Assembly: GCA_964583795.1 (NCBI GenBank) | Contig: CAZOWX010000035.1 | Span: 1 to 14,858 of the forward strand | Direction of reading: 5' to 3' | Source: JBDTME01 sp964583795 | Lineage (GTDB): Bacteria; Patescibacteriota; Microgenomatia; UBA1400; PJMF01 | DNA length: 14,858 bases | Shown: in pieces, positions 1 through 8,054 of the stretch | Layout of the letters: each line of letters begins with the position of its first letter | Position numbering within the stretch: the stretch's first letter is position 1 | The notes under the pieces: generated by a model | The model's database searches: none | Seen by the model: the letters and a program-made list of their open reading frames with translations, nothing else | What the model was told of the DNA's origin: nothing | Translations under genes and position numbers: made by a program

Positions 1-1510
1 TGGTGCTCAGGTACGTAAATAGTTCTGGAAAACTGATAGTTTCCGATTTCATCACCACAATGTAATTGGGTTGATAGCGAATTAAGTCCTGATAGGTTTC
101 GGCAAACGCTCCCGGAAAGTCTGCAATATGAAATGCGGTAATAAATCGTCCGGTGGGTATTTTTTGAGCCAGTGCATACAGTGTGGGGTTCGTTCCCCAG
201 ATGAAGATTCGTTTTTGATTGTCTTGCTTTAAAACAGCAGCAACGCGGTAGTTGTCAGGCATTAGCGCATCAAAAGATTGATAGTATTGTTCTTCACTTA
301 TCTGGTGCGTTAGTAAACCAACAAAGTTTCCGTAATACTTGAGCGTTGGATAAAAGTGAAAGCCGACACCCAAAATCGCCCCAATCAGTAATATAACGGG
401 GAAGGTAAGCACGAGTTTCTCAGCTTTAAACTTGAGTGGTTCTAGCCAAGTTCCGATGAGCAGTGAAAAAGCAGGAACAACTTGAAGCAAATAATGTGGA
501 TAGGGGCGAGAAGAGAGGAGCGCACCAAATAATGAACAAACAGACCATACCATAATGAATTGAATTTTGGCACTCAGTTTTTGGCTTTGCACAGTCAACA
601 AGAGAATCATGAGTGCAACTACAAGCAGTTTGCCTGGCATGGTAAACAAAAAGCTTAGTCCAAACGGTAAAGCTGGTAACGACCAAGTTGAGGCATAGCG
701 AAAGTTGTATAAAATTCCAATGTCGATATACGATTGCAGTGTGCCTCGAGTTGCATAGTAAAGCACGCTAAAAAGAAACACACTGACCACAGCAACGCTC
801 AGAATTTCCCAAAACCCAAAGATTGAAAACATCACTTTGCGAGAGCGACGAATCGAAAAATGATCAACTACAGTAAAATACCCAATTGCGAAAAATGGAA
901 CGACATCGAATAGTGCCGGAACTTTAGTCAGTATTGCTAATGAGAAAAAGACACCAGAAGCCGCTATGCGTATCACTTGCTTTTTGTTGATCACTGCTTT
1001 AATAGGAACAATCTTTTCTTCGAGGTATAACTGAAAGTATTGCGTGGTACTTAAGATTAGCGCGCCAATGAGAATGAATCCCATGACGAATAGCTCTCCA
1101 TTGGGAATATTGCCTTCAAGCCAGGGAAGACTCGTAAAGACAACAAATAAAAAAGTTGATAGATACTGTTGTTTTGGCTTAAATCTTAAGTTGCGAGTGA
1201 AGAAATAAAATGCGACTGTAGCGACACTCATCCAAATCATGAGAAGCATCCGAAACCAAAACTGTGATGGGACCATTGCCAAGTAATAAATGATTGGGGT
1301 TTTATGATCGAGCGTCTGAGCGTACAGATGGAGACCTTGGCGCATCGCTGCTCCAACAGTCAAGTAAATGCCCTCGTCTCCATACCAGTATGGTTCAAAA
1401 AATCCAGGAATGCGCAGCAAAACCCCAAACGCGACCAACAAAATCATGACTTCATGTTTTGTAAGAAAGTGAAACAGCTGGTTGAGCAGTGTATGGTGGT
1501 CGTTTTTCAT
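1..1510 (-). CDS. GT39/ArnT-like membrane glycosyltransferase, C-terminus cut by window edge
   Basis: The minus strand is open from ATG 1510 to the left edge, giving 503 residues with no stop, so the C-terminus is missing. The protein is very hydrophobic with many membrane segments, the first at about residues 21-38. Right after it, in the first outer loop, is Tyr-Gly-Asp45-Glu46, the acidic pair typical of GT39/PMT and ArnT-like (PMT_2) enzymes. The part nearest the edge is less hydrophobic and resembles the soluble C-terminal domain of such proteins. Family members move a sugar from a polyprenyl-phosphate carrier to an acceptor on the outer face of the membrane; the acceptor cannot be read here. 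It is transcribed away from the GNAT gene. A good -35/-10 pair lies just upstream and no Shine-Dalgarno is seen. The fold class is fairly sure; the substrate is unknown. Confidence 0.85.
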   Translation of the reverse strand, partial: MKNDHHTLLNQLFHFLTKHEVMILLVAFGVLLRIPGFFEPYWYGDEGIYLTVGAAMRQGLHLYAQTLDHKTPIIYYLAMVPSQFWFRMLLMIWMSVATVAFYFFTRNLRFKPKQQYLSTFLFVVFTSLPWLEGNIPNGELFVMGFILIGALILSTTQYFQLYLEEKIVPIKAVINKKQVIRIAASGVFFSLAILTKVPALFDVVPFFAIGYFTVVDHFSIRRSRKVMFSIFGFWEILSVAVVSVFLFSVLYYATRGTLQSYIDIGILYNFRYASTWSLPALPFGLSFLFTMPGKLLVVALMILLLTVQSQKLSAKIQFIMVWSVCSLFGALLSSRPYPHYLLQVVPAFSLLIGTWLEPLKFKAEKLVLTFPVILLIGAILGVGFHFYPTLKYYGNFVGLLTHQISEEQYYQSFDALMPDNYRVAAVLKQDNQKRIFIWGTNPTLYALAQKIPTGRFITAFHIADFPGAFAETYQDLIRYQPNYIVVMKSETISFPELFTYLST

Positions 1511-1521
1511 GAACTGCTCTT

Positions 1522-1550
1522 ATCATAATGAACTGTGCATGCAAGGGCAA
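1522..1550 (-). promoter_or_regulatory. Promoter for the 1-1510 glycosyltransferase gene
   Basis: On the minus strand TTGCCC (1550-1545) is followed after exactly 17 bases by TATGAT (1527-1522). Eleven bases separate the -10 from the ATG at 1510, so the predicted leader is only about 4-5 nucleotides. Unlike most other promoters in the window it lacks the TGn extension but has a better -35. Called from sequence match only. Confidence 0.5.
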
Positions 1551-1570
1551 GAGGAGCATACTTTATTAGT

Positions 1571-1612
1571 AGTCAGTAGTCAGTAGTCAGTAGTCAGTAG
1601 TCAGTAGTCAGT
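1571..1612. repeat. Tandem repeat, six perfect copies of 7-bp AGTCAGT
   Basis: Six uninterrupted identical copies of AGTCAGT fill 1571-1612, preceded by a partial AGT at 1568-1570. The repeat lies in the 140-bp gap between two divergent genes, about 60 bp upstream of the minus-strand glycosyltransferase start and about 25 bp upstream of the GNAT -10 element. The unit is not self-complementary, so it does not form hairpins. A second 7-bp repeat of different sequence occurs at 8055-8115. Heptameric short tandem repeats are known from cyanobacteria; what they do here is unknown. Confidence 0.97.
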
Positions 1613-1634
1613 GGTTCGTTGTTTTGTTAACGTT

Positions 1635-1643
1635 TGGTATACT
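1635..1643 (+). promoter_or_regulatory. Extended -10 element for the GNAT gene, leaderless geometry
   Basis: TGG (1635-1637) joins TATACT (1638-1643), which is followed by 7 bases and ATG 1651. Transcription should begin at or within a base of the start codon. The -35 region at the usual distance (TTCGTT, 1615-1620) is weak, as is normal when a TGn extension is present. This element decides the start of the downstream gene: a TTG at 1624 would lie upstream of the transcript. Confidence 0.6.
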
Positions 1644-1650
1644 TTGCTCT

Positions 1651-2118
1651 ATGCAAGATATATCTGTTCGCATCGCTGAAAAAAAAGATTGGAAAATTGT
1701 TCAGAGACTCAACGCTGAAGTCTTTGAAGATAACGCAACATACGACGATGATCTAGACCTCGATTTTCCGTATTCAAGAGTTGGGGAAGAGTATTATCAA
1801 GCTGCTGTAAGTTCACCTGATCATGTGTGTTTTCTGGCTGAAATAAAAGGAGAAGTGGTTGGGTACTTGGCTGCAGAGGAGCAAAAAATCGATTACAGAA
1901 AGAGTCGGTATGTTGAGCTTGCCAATATGGGAGTCTCTCCCCAGTTTCGCTCACAGGGTATCGGTGAGCAATTAATTCAGGCGCTCCTCGATTGGGCAAA
2001 AGACCATGGGTATGATCGGATCTTTGTGAGTGCATATGCTTCCAATACTAAAGCTATTGTGTTTTATCAAAAAAATGGTTTTAGGGAAATTGGGGTAGAA
2101 TTGGAGCGAAAAATCTAG
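1651..2118 (+). CDS. GNAT-family N-acetyltransferase
   Basis: This is a 155-residue protein with the GNAT fold signature. The acetyl-CoA-binding motif A is Arg100-Ser-Gln-Gly-Ile-Gly105, preceded by a hydrophobic strand ending at about residue 95. Near the C-terminus is Phe-Tyr-Gln-Lys-Asn-Gly-Phe (about 137-143), the usual motif B region. The length is typical for a single-domain GNAT. Such enzymes acetylate amines or protein N-termini in the cytoplasm; the substrate cannot be told, and it should not be called RimI without phylogeny. The frame could start at a TTG at 1624, but a -10 element lies between that codon and ATG 1651, so 1651 is chosen. It stands alone, divergent from the glycosyltransferase on its left and convergent with gltX. 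Confidence 0.88.
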   Translation: MQDISVRIAEKKDWKIVQRLNAEVFEDNATYDDDLDLDFPYSRVGEEYYQAAVSSPDHVCFLAEIKGEVVGYLAAEEQKIDYRKSRYVELANMGVSPQFRSQGIGEQLIQALLDWAKDHGYDRIFVSAYASNTKAIVFYQKNGFREIGVELERKI

Positions 2119-2192
2119 GTTTATTGTTTTGCGGTTGTGCAGCACGGGTTTATCACCTACTACAATCGAGGTGCTAGCTTGTTTTGGAGCGC

Positions 2193-2219
2193 AGCAAACG
2201 AGCGAGAGAGCTTGTTGCT
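2193..2219 (+). terminator. Candidate hairpin between convergent GNAT and gltX genes
   Basis: AACGAGC (2197-2203) can pair with GCTTGTT (2210-2216) around a 6-base loop, with one G-U wobble. A further AGC/GCT pair extends it past a bulged A. It sits in the 151-bp convergent gap (2119-2269), where a terminator is expected, but no run of T follows. The 80 bases at 2161-2240 are about half G+C, richer than the surrounding DNA. The wobble favours the plus-strand transcript. Weak call; no gene is convincing in this gap. Confidence 0.3.
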
Positions 2220-2269
2220 CGAAAGAACACACCGTAGCCATCAGAATGATTTTGAACTTTATTGCCGAG

Positions 2270-3703
2270 TTATTGGTGAATGAGTTGTTGAGCTTGTTTT
2301 AGACGTGCAACCACTTCATCTTTACCGATCACATGCATCGTTTCAAAAAGTGGTGGAGTAGCGGTTTCTCCAGTTACTGCTACGCGAATCATCATAAAGT
2401 ACTGCGATTTTTTCCATTCGTGTTTTTCTGTTAATTCTCGAATACACTGTTCAATTTCTGAAATTTCCCAATTTGAAATTGCGTGGATGGTTTCGATTGT
2501 AAGTTGCAGTTGTTGATTAACCAGTTCAGTACTTGCTTTTTTAAGTAAGAGTGATGGATCGGGGTGGACTGCTTTGTAGAAGAAAGCAGTGAGAGAGTTA
2601 AAATCGGCAAGTGTCACCAATCGCTCGAATATGAGCGGCAAGATTGTGTCAAGTTTTTCTGTTGGAAAATCTGGTGCCATAAAGGGCTTTAGCCGTTTTT
2701 TGAGTTCAGAAAAACTAAGCTGTCGGATATATACGCCATTCATCCACCCCAATTTTTTTAGATCAAATGCTACTGATTTAGCACTCTGATCTTTCGGATC
2801 GTATTCATATATATACTCATCCAGTGTGAGAATCTCACGCTGATCTTTGGGAGCCCAACCCAAAATCATGAAAAAGTTCAACATGGCTTCTGGGAGATAG
2901 CCTTTGTCCAAAAATGACTTTGCTGACACATCGCCCTTACGTTTACTCATTTTTCCTTTTCCGTCGGGGTTTAGAAAAACACTCATGTGGGCATAGCTGG
3001 GTGTTTCCCAACCAAAGGCTTGGTACAGTAACAAATGCTTTGGAGTAGAACTAATCCACTCTTCTCCGCGCATAATGTGAGTGATGCACATCTCATGGTC
3101 GTCAACGACTACTGCCAAGTGATAGGTTGGATAGCCATCTGACTTTAGGAGCACCTGGTCGTCAACAGTGTCAGTATTGAATGAAATTTCTCCTCTGATC
3201 AGATCCGTGAATGTCACCGTCTGATTTTCTGGTACCGCAAGACGAATAACATACTCAGTCTTTGTCTGTAGTTTTTGTTCAATCTCTTCTTTGGTTAAGT
3301 GTCGGCAATATTTGTCGTACCGTGGCAGCTGCTTATTGGCAAGTTGGTCTTCTTTGAGTTTTTCCAAACGCTGCTTTGTACAAAAGCAGTAATACGCTTT
3401 ACCTTGGTTAATCAACTCTTTTGCTTTCGCTTGGTATAAGTCAAGACGTTGTGACTGGATGTACGGCCCATACGGGCCACCAATTTCTGGTCCCTCATCA
3501 CAGTCGAGCCCATAGGCCTTCAGAATATCTTGAATCGCTTGTACTCCATTCTCAACTTCACGGTTTTTGTCGGTATCTTCAATCCGCAACACAAATTGGC
3601 CGTGATGTTTTTTGGCAAAGGCAAAATTCTTTAAAGCAGTTGCTAGCGAGCCAACATGCATCTCGCCAGTTGGGGATGGAGCCATTCGTGTACGAACTAT
3701 CAT
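2270..3703 (-). CDS. gltX: Glutamyl-tRNA synthetase
   Basis: This class I aminoacyl-tRNA synthetase of 477 residues charges tRNA-Glu with glutamate in the cytoplasm. The HIGH-type ATP motif is His16-Val-Gly-Ser19, just after Met-Ala-Pro-Ser-Pro-Thr-Gly; the second signature is Lys251-Met-Ser-Lys-Arg255. Cys106-x-Cys108-x24-Cys133-x-His135 matches the zinc knuckle of the E. coli enzyme in spacing. Arg-Ile-Glu-Asp-Thr-Asp (40-45) is also present. Length is normal for bacterial GluRS and the anticodon-binding C-terminus is intact. Whether it also charges tRNA-Gln (a GatCAB system) cannot be seen here. It lies 58 bp after the 353-residue gene but has its own perfect TATAAT 6 bases before the ATG, so it is probably also transcribed independently and leaderless. 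Confidence 0.97.
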   Translation of the reverse strand: MIVRTRMAPSPTGEMHVGSLATALKNFAFAKKHHGQFVLRIEDTDKNREVENGVQAIQDILKAYGLDCDEGPEIGGPYGPYIQSQRLDLYQAKAKELINQGKAYYCFCTKQRLEKLKEDQLANKQLPRYDKYCRHLTKEEIEQKLQTKTEYVIRLAVPENQTVTFTDLIRGEISFNTDTVDDQVLLKSDGYPTYHLAVVVDDHEMCITHIMRGEEWISSTPKHLLLYQAFGWETPSYAHMSVFLNPDGKGKMSKRKGDVSAKSFLDKGYLPEAMLNFFMILGWAPKDQREILTLDEYIYEYDPKDQSAKSVAFDLKKLGWMNGVYIRQLSFSELKKRLKPFMAPDFPTEKLDTILPLIFERLVTLADFNSLTAFFYKAVHPDPSLLLKKASTELVNQQLQLTIETIHAISNWEISEIEQCIRELTEKHEWKKSQYFMMIRVAVTGETATPPLFETMHVIGKDEVVARLKQAQQLIHQ

Positions 3704-3709
3704 AACGGT

Positions 3710-3718
3710 ATTATAGCA
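3710..3718 (-). promoter_or_regulatory. Extended -10 element for gltX, leaderless geometry
   Basis: On the minus strand TGC (3718-3716) is followed directly by a perfect TATAAT (3715-3710), then 6 bases, then ATG 3703. No good -35 is visible. The string TTGCTATAAT is shared, bar one base, with the starts at 9305 and 10910. Confidence 0.7.
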
Positions 3719-3731
3719 AGCAGTATTTCAA

Positions 3732-3748
3732 AAGTCCTGGTCAGGCTT
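3732..3748 (-). terminator. Weak terminator-like hairpin after the 353-residue gene
   Basis: The minus strand can form AAG-CCT / AGG-(A)-CTT with a GACC loop, starting 13 bases after the stop codon at 3762 and ending in a short T run. The stem is six pairs with one bulge and the T run is short. It would separate the operon above from the gltX promoter below, which fits the context but does not prove it. Confidence 0.25.
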
Positions 3749-3761
3749 GAGTTGAGTAAAA

Positions 3762-4823
3762 CTATTTTTGAATCCACGATGGATCAATCGCGTCGACCAT
3801 TCCGATAAAACCATTATCCCCTTCAAATACATAGACAGGTCGATAGTATGGAGACTCATTTTCTGGCTCGAAATACGCCATTGACATTTTGCGAACGACA
3901 GCTGTGTCTTGTGTCCCTTTTTGGGCAATATATCCTGTGCCACTTGTAAGCAATTTCCATGCGACAGCAGGGGAGAGTAACGGATACGTCTCGACAATTT
4001 GGTACTCTACAGGGTAGACGAAGGCTTGTAATTCGAGTAGAGTCCCGTCTGGAGCTAAAAGTGCATGAACCGGCCCCGTTTTTCCTTTTGCTGTGACCGA
4101 ACCAAACTTTTCATCTATCGGTTTTCGATATAAATCAACCTCAACAAAATCAGCGTCCGATAAAGAGTCGGCTTTGATCAGTTGGCTCCCAATTGATTTG
4201 ACTAAAGTTGTTGTTGAGCTGCCTGTTGAAAGATCGTTTGAGAGTGCATTTGCTTGTTGCAGAGTTGAACGTACTTTATTGATAGCGCTCGATTCACTGA
4301 TGGTGTTGGTTTGTGCTAATAGCTCTGGATGGGAGGTCCAGTTGGTGGTAATCGTAAAAGTTCCAGTTAAAATGTCCATCTCTAAGGTTGAAAGGAGCGG
4401 TGTAGTGCTGTTCCATCGATACGTTCTGGTGTCAATGATCTCTGGTTCAAACACGTAACCCAGGCTCGACGCTTTTTTCTTTGCTTGATCAACTGCCGTG
4501 AGACTTGCTTGCGCGGTGGGCATAAAAAACACTTTTGCACGATCGCCGAAACTGGGTAGTTGAGTGCCAACAGTTTCTAACTTATAGGTTTGTGGCACAT
4601 TAGGTTGGACCGGAAAAGCAATTTTAGGCAATTGCTGAAAACCAACAGTTGGTGGCAGTTGTTTTGGTGGTGTTAAGGACTTGAGGTATGCGAGGAGTGA
4701 TGTAAAAAAGACTCGACCCACCATCAACAGAATGATGGTGATCGAACCGATCTTTACCACATTTCGCAAAAAAGCAGCGGTTTGAGTGAGTGTAACTGGT
4801 TTTGGGGCAGGTTGAGTTGCCAT
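3762..4823 (-). CDS. Membrane-anchored exported protein of unknown function
   Basis: No family is recognised for this 353-residue protein. A short polar N-terminus is followed by one membrane segment (about residues 23-46) with no clear cleavage site, then a proline-rich stretch (51-78). The remaining 270 or so residues are hydrophilic, rich in Ser and Thr, and probably extracellular. Two areas, around the Leu-Ser-Pro-Ala-Val-Ala-Trp stretch and the C-terminal Tyr-Tyr-Arg-Pro-Val-Tyr-Val-Phe-Glu, faintly resemble the alternating pattern of PepSY or YycH/YycI-like domains; this is an impression only. The gene starts 27 bp after the S11 carboxypeptidase and has no promoter-like element or Shine-Dalgarno of its own. 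It is probably co-transcribed, and a role at the cell surface is a reasonable inference. Confidence 0.8.
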   Translation of the reverse strand: MATQPAPKPVTLTQTAAFLRNVVKIGSITIILLMVGRVFFTSLLAYLKSLTPPKQLPPTVGFQQLPKIAFPVQPNVPQTYKLETVGTQLPSFGDRAKVFFMPTAQASLTAVDQAKKKASSLGYVFEPEIIDTRTYRWNSTTPLLSTLEMDILTGTFTITTNWTSHPELLAQTNTISESSAINKVRSTLQQANALSNDLSTGSSTTTLVKSIGSQLIKADSLSDADFVEVDLYRKPIDEKFGSVTAKGKTGPVHALLAPDGTLLELQAFVYPVEYQIVETYPLLSPAVAWKLLTSGTGYIAQKGTQDTAVVRKMSMAYFEPENESPYYRPVYVFEGDNGFIGMVDAIDPSWIQK

Positions 4824-4850
4824 GCTTTATTTCATTCGATAGGTTATTTG

Positions 4851-5795
4851 TTACAAGTCAATTTGTTGTTGTACCGGAGAGTTCCAAGTATAGACATTAT
4901 ATACCCAGTTCACCAGCTGTGTGGTATCCGTAAAGCGATCTTGGCTACCAAGAACGACGGTAATAACGGAATGATTTTCCCTTGAGACTTCGGTGAATAA
5001 GCACTCACCAGCGAGGGGAGTAATTCCCGTTTTCCCTGCAACAACACCCTGGAGTTTATTAAGTAATAAGTTGGTTGTGGTTAAGGGATGAACAATTGTA
5101 CCTTCGGTGTTTGTGACTTGGGTCAACTCTGTACTCATGTACTCAGCTAGCTTTGGATGCTGTAAAACTTCTTTGCTCAAAATTGCTAGGTCATATACTG
5201 TTGAGTAGTGATTGGCATCATCAAAGCCAACTGGATTTTGAAATTGAGTGTGTTTTAAATGAAGCTTTAGAGCTTTTTTATTCATCGCGGCGATAAAAGC
5301 AGAATACCCTTGAGGATGGTGATGAGCCAAAGCGAGGGCGGCATCATTGGCACTATAAATTAGTAATCCCTTCAATAAATTTTCTACAGTGATACTTTCT
5401 TGCGCTCGCAGTCCCATCACGTTACTTTCGGTATTAAACTCTTCGTGATCAATGTGAGCGATTTCATCAGGAGAGTACAGTTCACTGGCGACAAGTGCGG
5501 TCATCAATTTTGTTAATGATGCCTCTGGTAGAGAAGTGTCGGAGCCTTTTTCAAATAAAATTGCTCCATTACTCAGGTCATAAACTATGGCAGCTTTTGC
5601 GGTGATTCTTGGAGTAGCAATAGTAGAACCAGTTAACTCAGGATAAAAAAATTTTTCATGCAATATCGGTAAAGGTTCGAGTTTGACGATTGGTTTGAGT
5701 GCTTTAACGGGGGTAGGTGCAGAGATTGGCAGTAGCAATGCGAGGACCAAAAATAGCGCAAAGCTCAGAGTTTGATCGGGGCGCATGATGGACAT
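4851..5795 (-). CDS. Serine-type D-Ala-D-Ala carboxypeptidase, S11 family
   Basis: A 314-residue penicillin-binding-protein-type enzyme with all three active-site motifs in order: Ser93-Leu-Thr-Lys96 (nucleophile and base), Ser148-Ala-Asn150, and Lys255-Thr-Gly257. Residues about 10-30 form a hydrophobic signal or anchor, so it acts outside the membrane, removing the terminal D-Ala from peptidoglycan stem peptides and limiting cross-linking. It ends about 57 residues after KTG, so it lacks the C-terminal beta-domain and amphipathic anchor of E. coli PBP5; only the catalytic domain is present. A second in-frame ATG at 5786 is an equally possible start. It lies 19 bp after the DUF2298 gene and 27 bp before the 353-residue gene, which indicates an operon. 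The exact role (DacA, DacB or DacF type) cannot be fixed. Confidence 0.93.
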   Translation of the reverse strand: MSIMRPDQTLSFALFLVLALLLPISAPTPVKALKPIVKLEPLPILHEKFFYPELTGSTIATPRITAKAAIVYDLSNGAILFEKGSDTSLPEASLTKLMTALVASELYSPDEIAHIDHEEFNTESNVMGLRAQESITVENLLKGLLIYSANDAALALAHHHPQGYSAFIAAMNKKALKLHLKHTQFQNPVGFDDANHYSTVYDLAILSKEVLQHPKLAEYMSTELTQVTNTEGTIVHPLTTTNLLLNKLQGVVAGKTGITPLAGECLFTEVSRENHSVITVVLGSQDRFTDTTQLVNWVYNVYTWNSPVQQQIDL

Positions 5796-5814
5796 GTAAT
5801 AATGGTCGTACTAT

Positions 5815-8001
5815 TTAATAGCGTTCAACAATAAATGTTTCACCCTGTTGGAACACGACCTTGCCGAGTTGTTTGAGTCCTTCAGAGTCTAACTGAGGAT
5901 ACGCTTCTTTTTCCTTCGTTCCAACAACGATGTATTGCACATGATATTGATTCAATAGTCGCGAAGATTCACTTGTTGTCGGTTTAAGATAAATGCTTTC
6001 TACCTCGCTGGAGCGTTTTCCGGGAATATCATAACTTCCGCGCCACAGCCACTCGTGGACGCGCCAACCCAAAACGGTTGGCAAACCGGTAAAAGCGGAC
6101 ATCCGGTCGAATGTGGTATAGCTGTCTCCGACGGCTTCAATAATGTGAGGGCGTCCACTAATCTGTTTAAGCCAGAGGTAAGCTTGATAATCATCAGGAT
6201 ACTGTTGTTTAAACCAGTTAAGACCGTCAAGTCCTTTGTACGTTGCTTGCCCTCCGAGGTAATAATCACGGTAACCAAAATACGGATAAATGCCGATGCT
6301 AATGATAATGGTAGTTATAATAACGAAGGATAACATCACAAGTACTTTTGAGGTGATTTTTAAGAGTTTTGAAAGCACAATTCCAAAACACAAGGCAACA
6401 ACAATACTGAGCTGAATAAACGCTTGATATGTCAATTTAAACATCGTGTTCGCTCGAGGCTGTGTGGTGTATATGTCCTTCATATAGAAAAACTCTGGAA
6501 GAATGATTAAGCAAATGCCACTGATCACCAGCCCAATAATCATCAAATGCTTAAAGGAAAGCGGGGTGTTTTTCCGCATGTGCCGATAGGTCAAAATTGC
6601 CCCCAAGATTCCAATTGTTACGTGTGCAAACCAAAGTGTAACCAACTGCCAGAAAGCGGTATGTTCATGCGCAATCTCAGAACCTTCTGAGATTGAGGTG
6701 AAGTGCAACCACCAAGCGCTCGAAGTAATCAACATTGTGATAACAACAACAATGCCTGAGATGACTAGTTTCCACAACAGTTGCGGTCGAGTGAGTAAAA
6801 GCAGCAATGACATGACGCTGAGAACCAGAGAATACACAAGAGCGTCCCAAGTGCTTGTCATAACAAATACTCCCATAAGGAGTCCAACTGCCACGGTTAA
6901 AATCAACCACTGTTTCCTGTTTACTGGAGTTTCTTTTGCTGCTAGGTTCATGAGTACTTCACCCCAAAGTAACAGAACATTAAGGAGTAAAAGGACGTGA
7001 ACAAAGTTCCAAACATGGGCATGTAAGTCACTGACAATGAAGCTATAAGAAGGGAACTCATGAATAGTTCGTGGGATAAATCGCGTTGCGTTTGGGTACC
7101 AGTACCCCACAAATGAACACGCCTCGGCTACTTTGGGTTCTGAATGTTCATCAGCTGGTGAAAAATTGACTGCTGTTTGGGTGGTTTTGGAGTAGCAACG
7201 AGTAAGCAAGTACCAAATGGCCTGAGTGTTTCCGCCAAAGACAATCAAGTACGCCCCGATAAAACCAACTATGATGGTTGAAGCTTTGGAGTGCTTTGAT
7301 TTCAAGGAGTTAGCAAACAACTTTTTGAGCAGTGGAATGCGTTTTGCAAGTGGCTCAGTGGTAACAGCGAATGGCTCAAACAAGTTTACAACAATTGAAA
7401 AACCCAGTTGTAAACCAAGTCCCATGAGTAAACCGAGTAAAATATTGTAACTAATTGCAGGTTCAATCGACCAAAATTGTGTAGCGACGGCTCCCTGAAA
7501 GTGACCAAATGTGTAGTAGTTAAAGGTGCTACCGGCTAGCCACATGTCTTCGATCGGAAGTGTTGGTGATTTGGCATAGGAAATGATCAGCCCTGCATCC
7601 ATAAATTTTTCAAGACTATTAATGTCTGGGCTATACCCACGAATCAGACTAAGGAAAAAAATTCCAAAAATGAATAGAAATTCTTCAACCATGATCAGCG
7701 TCTGTTTTTCTTGCCAAATACTTTGCAATCGGAATTTTGATTTTTTCCAGTAAAACACAGAAGCACAAGCTAAGAGCAAAAAAGTAATCCAAATTCCAGG
7801 TTTATTGTTGATTGCAATGCCCATGTGGGCGAGGAACCACACGGGAAGTCCAATTGAGAGCCAACCAACGGTTTTTAACATTGCCCACCCTCCGTCGGAA
7901 AGACGGTCTTTGGTGAAGCGCATAACAAATGGAATCGCAATGACTCCCCACAATGAGGAAAGAAACCAAGCTAAGAAAATGAGTAAAATGTCGTGAATCA
8001 T
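5815..8001 (-). CDS. DUF2298 (YYY-domain) polytopic membrane protein, putative GT-C glycosyltransferase
   Basis: This 728-residue protein has many hydrophobic segments. The N-terminal third carries the DUF2298 signature: Arg121-Gly-Tyr-Ser-Pro, then Glu130-Lys-Phe-Met-Asp, then Pro149-Ile-Glu-Asp-Met-Trp, then Asn161-Tyr-Tyr-Thr-Phe-Gly-His167. The usual Tyr-Tyr-Tyr has Thr as its third residue here. A later Glu-Phe-Pro and Asp-Leu-His-Ala-His also fit the family. The last 120 or so residues form a soluble outer domain. DUF2298 proteins are found in Chloroflexi, archaea and CPR bacteria and look related to GT39/PMT enzymes, but no activity is firmly established. It is first in an apparent operon with the S11 peptidase and the 353-residue protein. 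An extended -10-like element lies 7 bases before the ATG. Confidence 0.9.
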   Translation of the reverse strand: MIHDILLIFLAWFLSSLWGVIAIPFVMRFTKDRLSDGGWAMLKTVGWLSIGLPVWFLAHMGIAINNKPGIWITFLLLACASVFYWKKSKFRLQSIWQEKQTLIMVEEFLFIFGIFFLSLIRGYSPDINSLEKFMDAGLIISYAKSPTLPIEDMWLAGSTFNYYTFGHFQGAVATQFWSIEPAISYNILLGLLMGLGLQLGFSIVVNLFEPFAVTTEPLAKRIPLLKKLFANSLKSKHSKASTIIVGFIGAYLIVFGGNTQAIWYLLTRCYSKTTQTAVNFSPADEHSEPKVAEACSFVGYWYPNATRFIPRTIHEFPSYSFIVSDLHAHVWNFVHVLLLLNVLLLWGEVLMNLAAKETPVNRKQWLILTVAVGLLMGVFVMTSTWDALVYSLVLSVMSLLLLLTRPQLLWKLVISGIVVVITMLITSSAWWLHFTSISEGSEIAHEHTAFWQLVTLWFAHVTIGILGAILTYRHMRKNTPLSFKHLMIIGLVISGICLIILPEFFYMKDIYTTQPRANTMFKLTYQAFIQLSIVVALCFGIVLSKLLKITSKVLVMLSFVIITTIIISIGIYPYFGYRDYYLGGQATYKGLDGLNWFKQQYPDDYQAYLWLKQISGRPHIIEAVGDSYTTFDRMSAFTGLPTVLGWRVHEWLWRGSYDIPGKRSSEVESIYLKPTTSESSRLLNQYHVQYIVVGTKEKEAYPQLDSEGLKQLGKVVFQQGETFIVERY

Positions 8002-8008
8002 GAGGAAA

Positions 8009-8037
8009 ATGGTAACACAATCTTGGAAAACTGAAAA
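8009..8037 (-). promoter_or_regulatory. Promoter for the DUF2298 operon, leaderless geometry
   Basis: The minus strand reads TTTTCA (8037-8032), 17 bases ending in TGT, TACCAT (8014-8009), then 7 bases to ATG 8001. The -10 matches the consensus in only 4 of 6 positions, but its position and TGn extension are the same as at five other genes. The 7-bp tandem repeat begins 18 bp farther upstream. Confidence 0.4.
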
Positions 8038-8054
8038 GGTTGATAATGTTATTT

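Noticed and set aside
1972..2241. A minus-strand frame of 89 codons overlapping the GNAT gene and the convergent gap
   Set aside because: Most of it is antisense to a well-supported gene, it has no recognisable motifs, and its ATG has no promoter-like element at the usual distance.
2161..2307. A plus-strand frame from GTG 2171 preceded by TACAAT
   Set aside because: Only 4 bases separate the hexamer from the GTG, there is no TGn, and the frame runs antisense into the gltX end.
4093..4458. A 121-codon plus-strand frame inside the 353-residue gene
   Set aside because: It is antisense to a gene with a membrane anchor and operon context, and its composition is that of a frame shadow.
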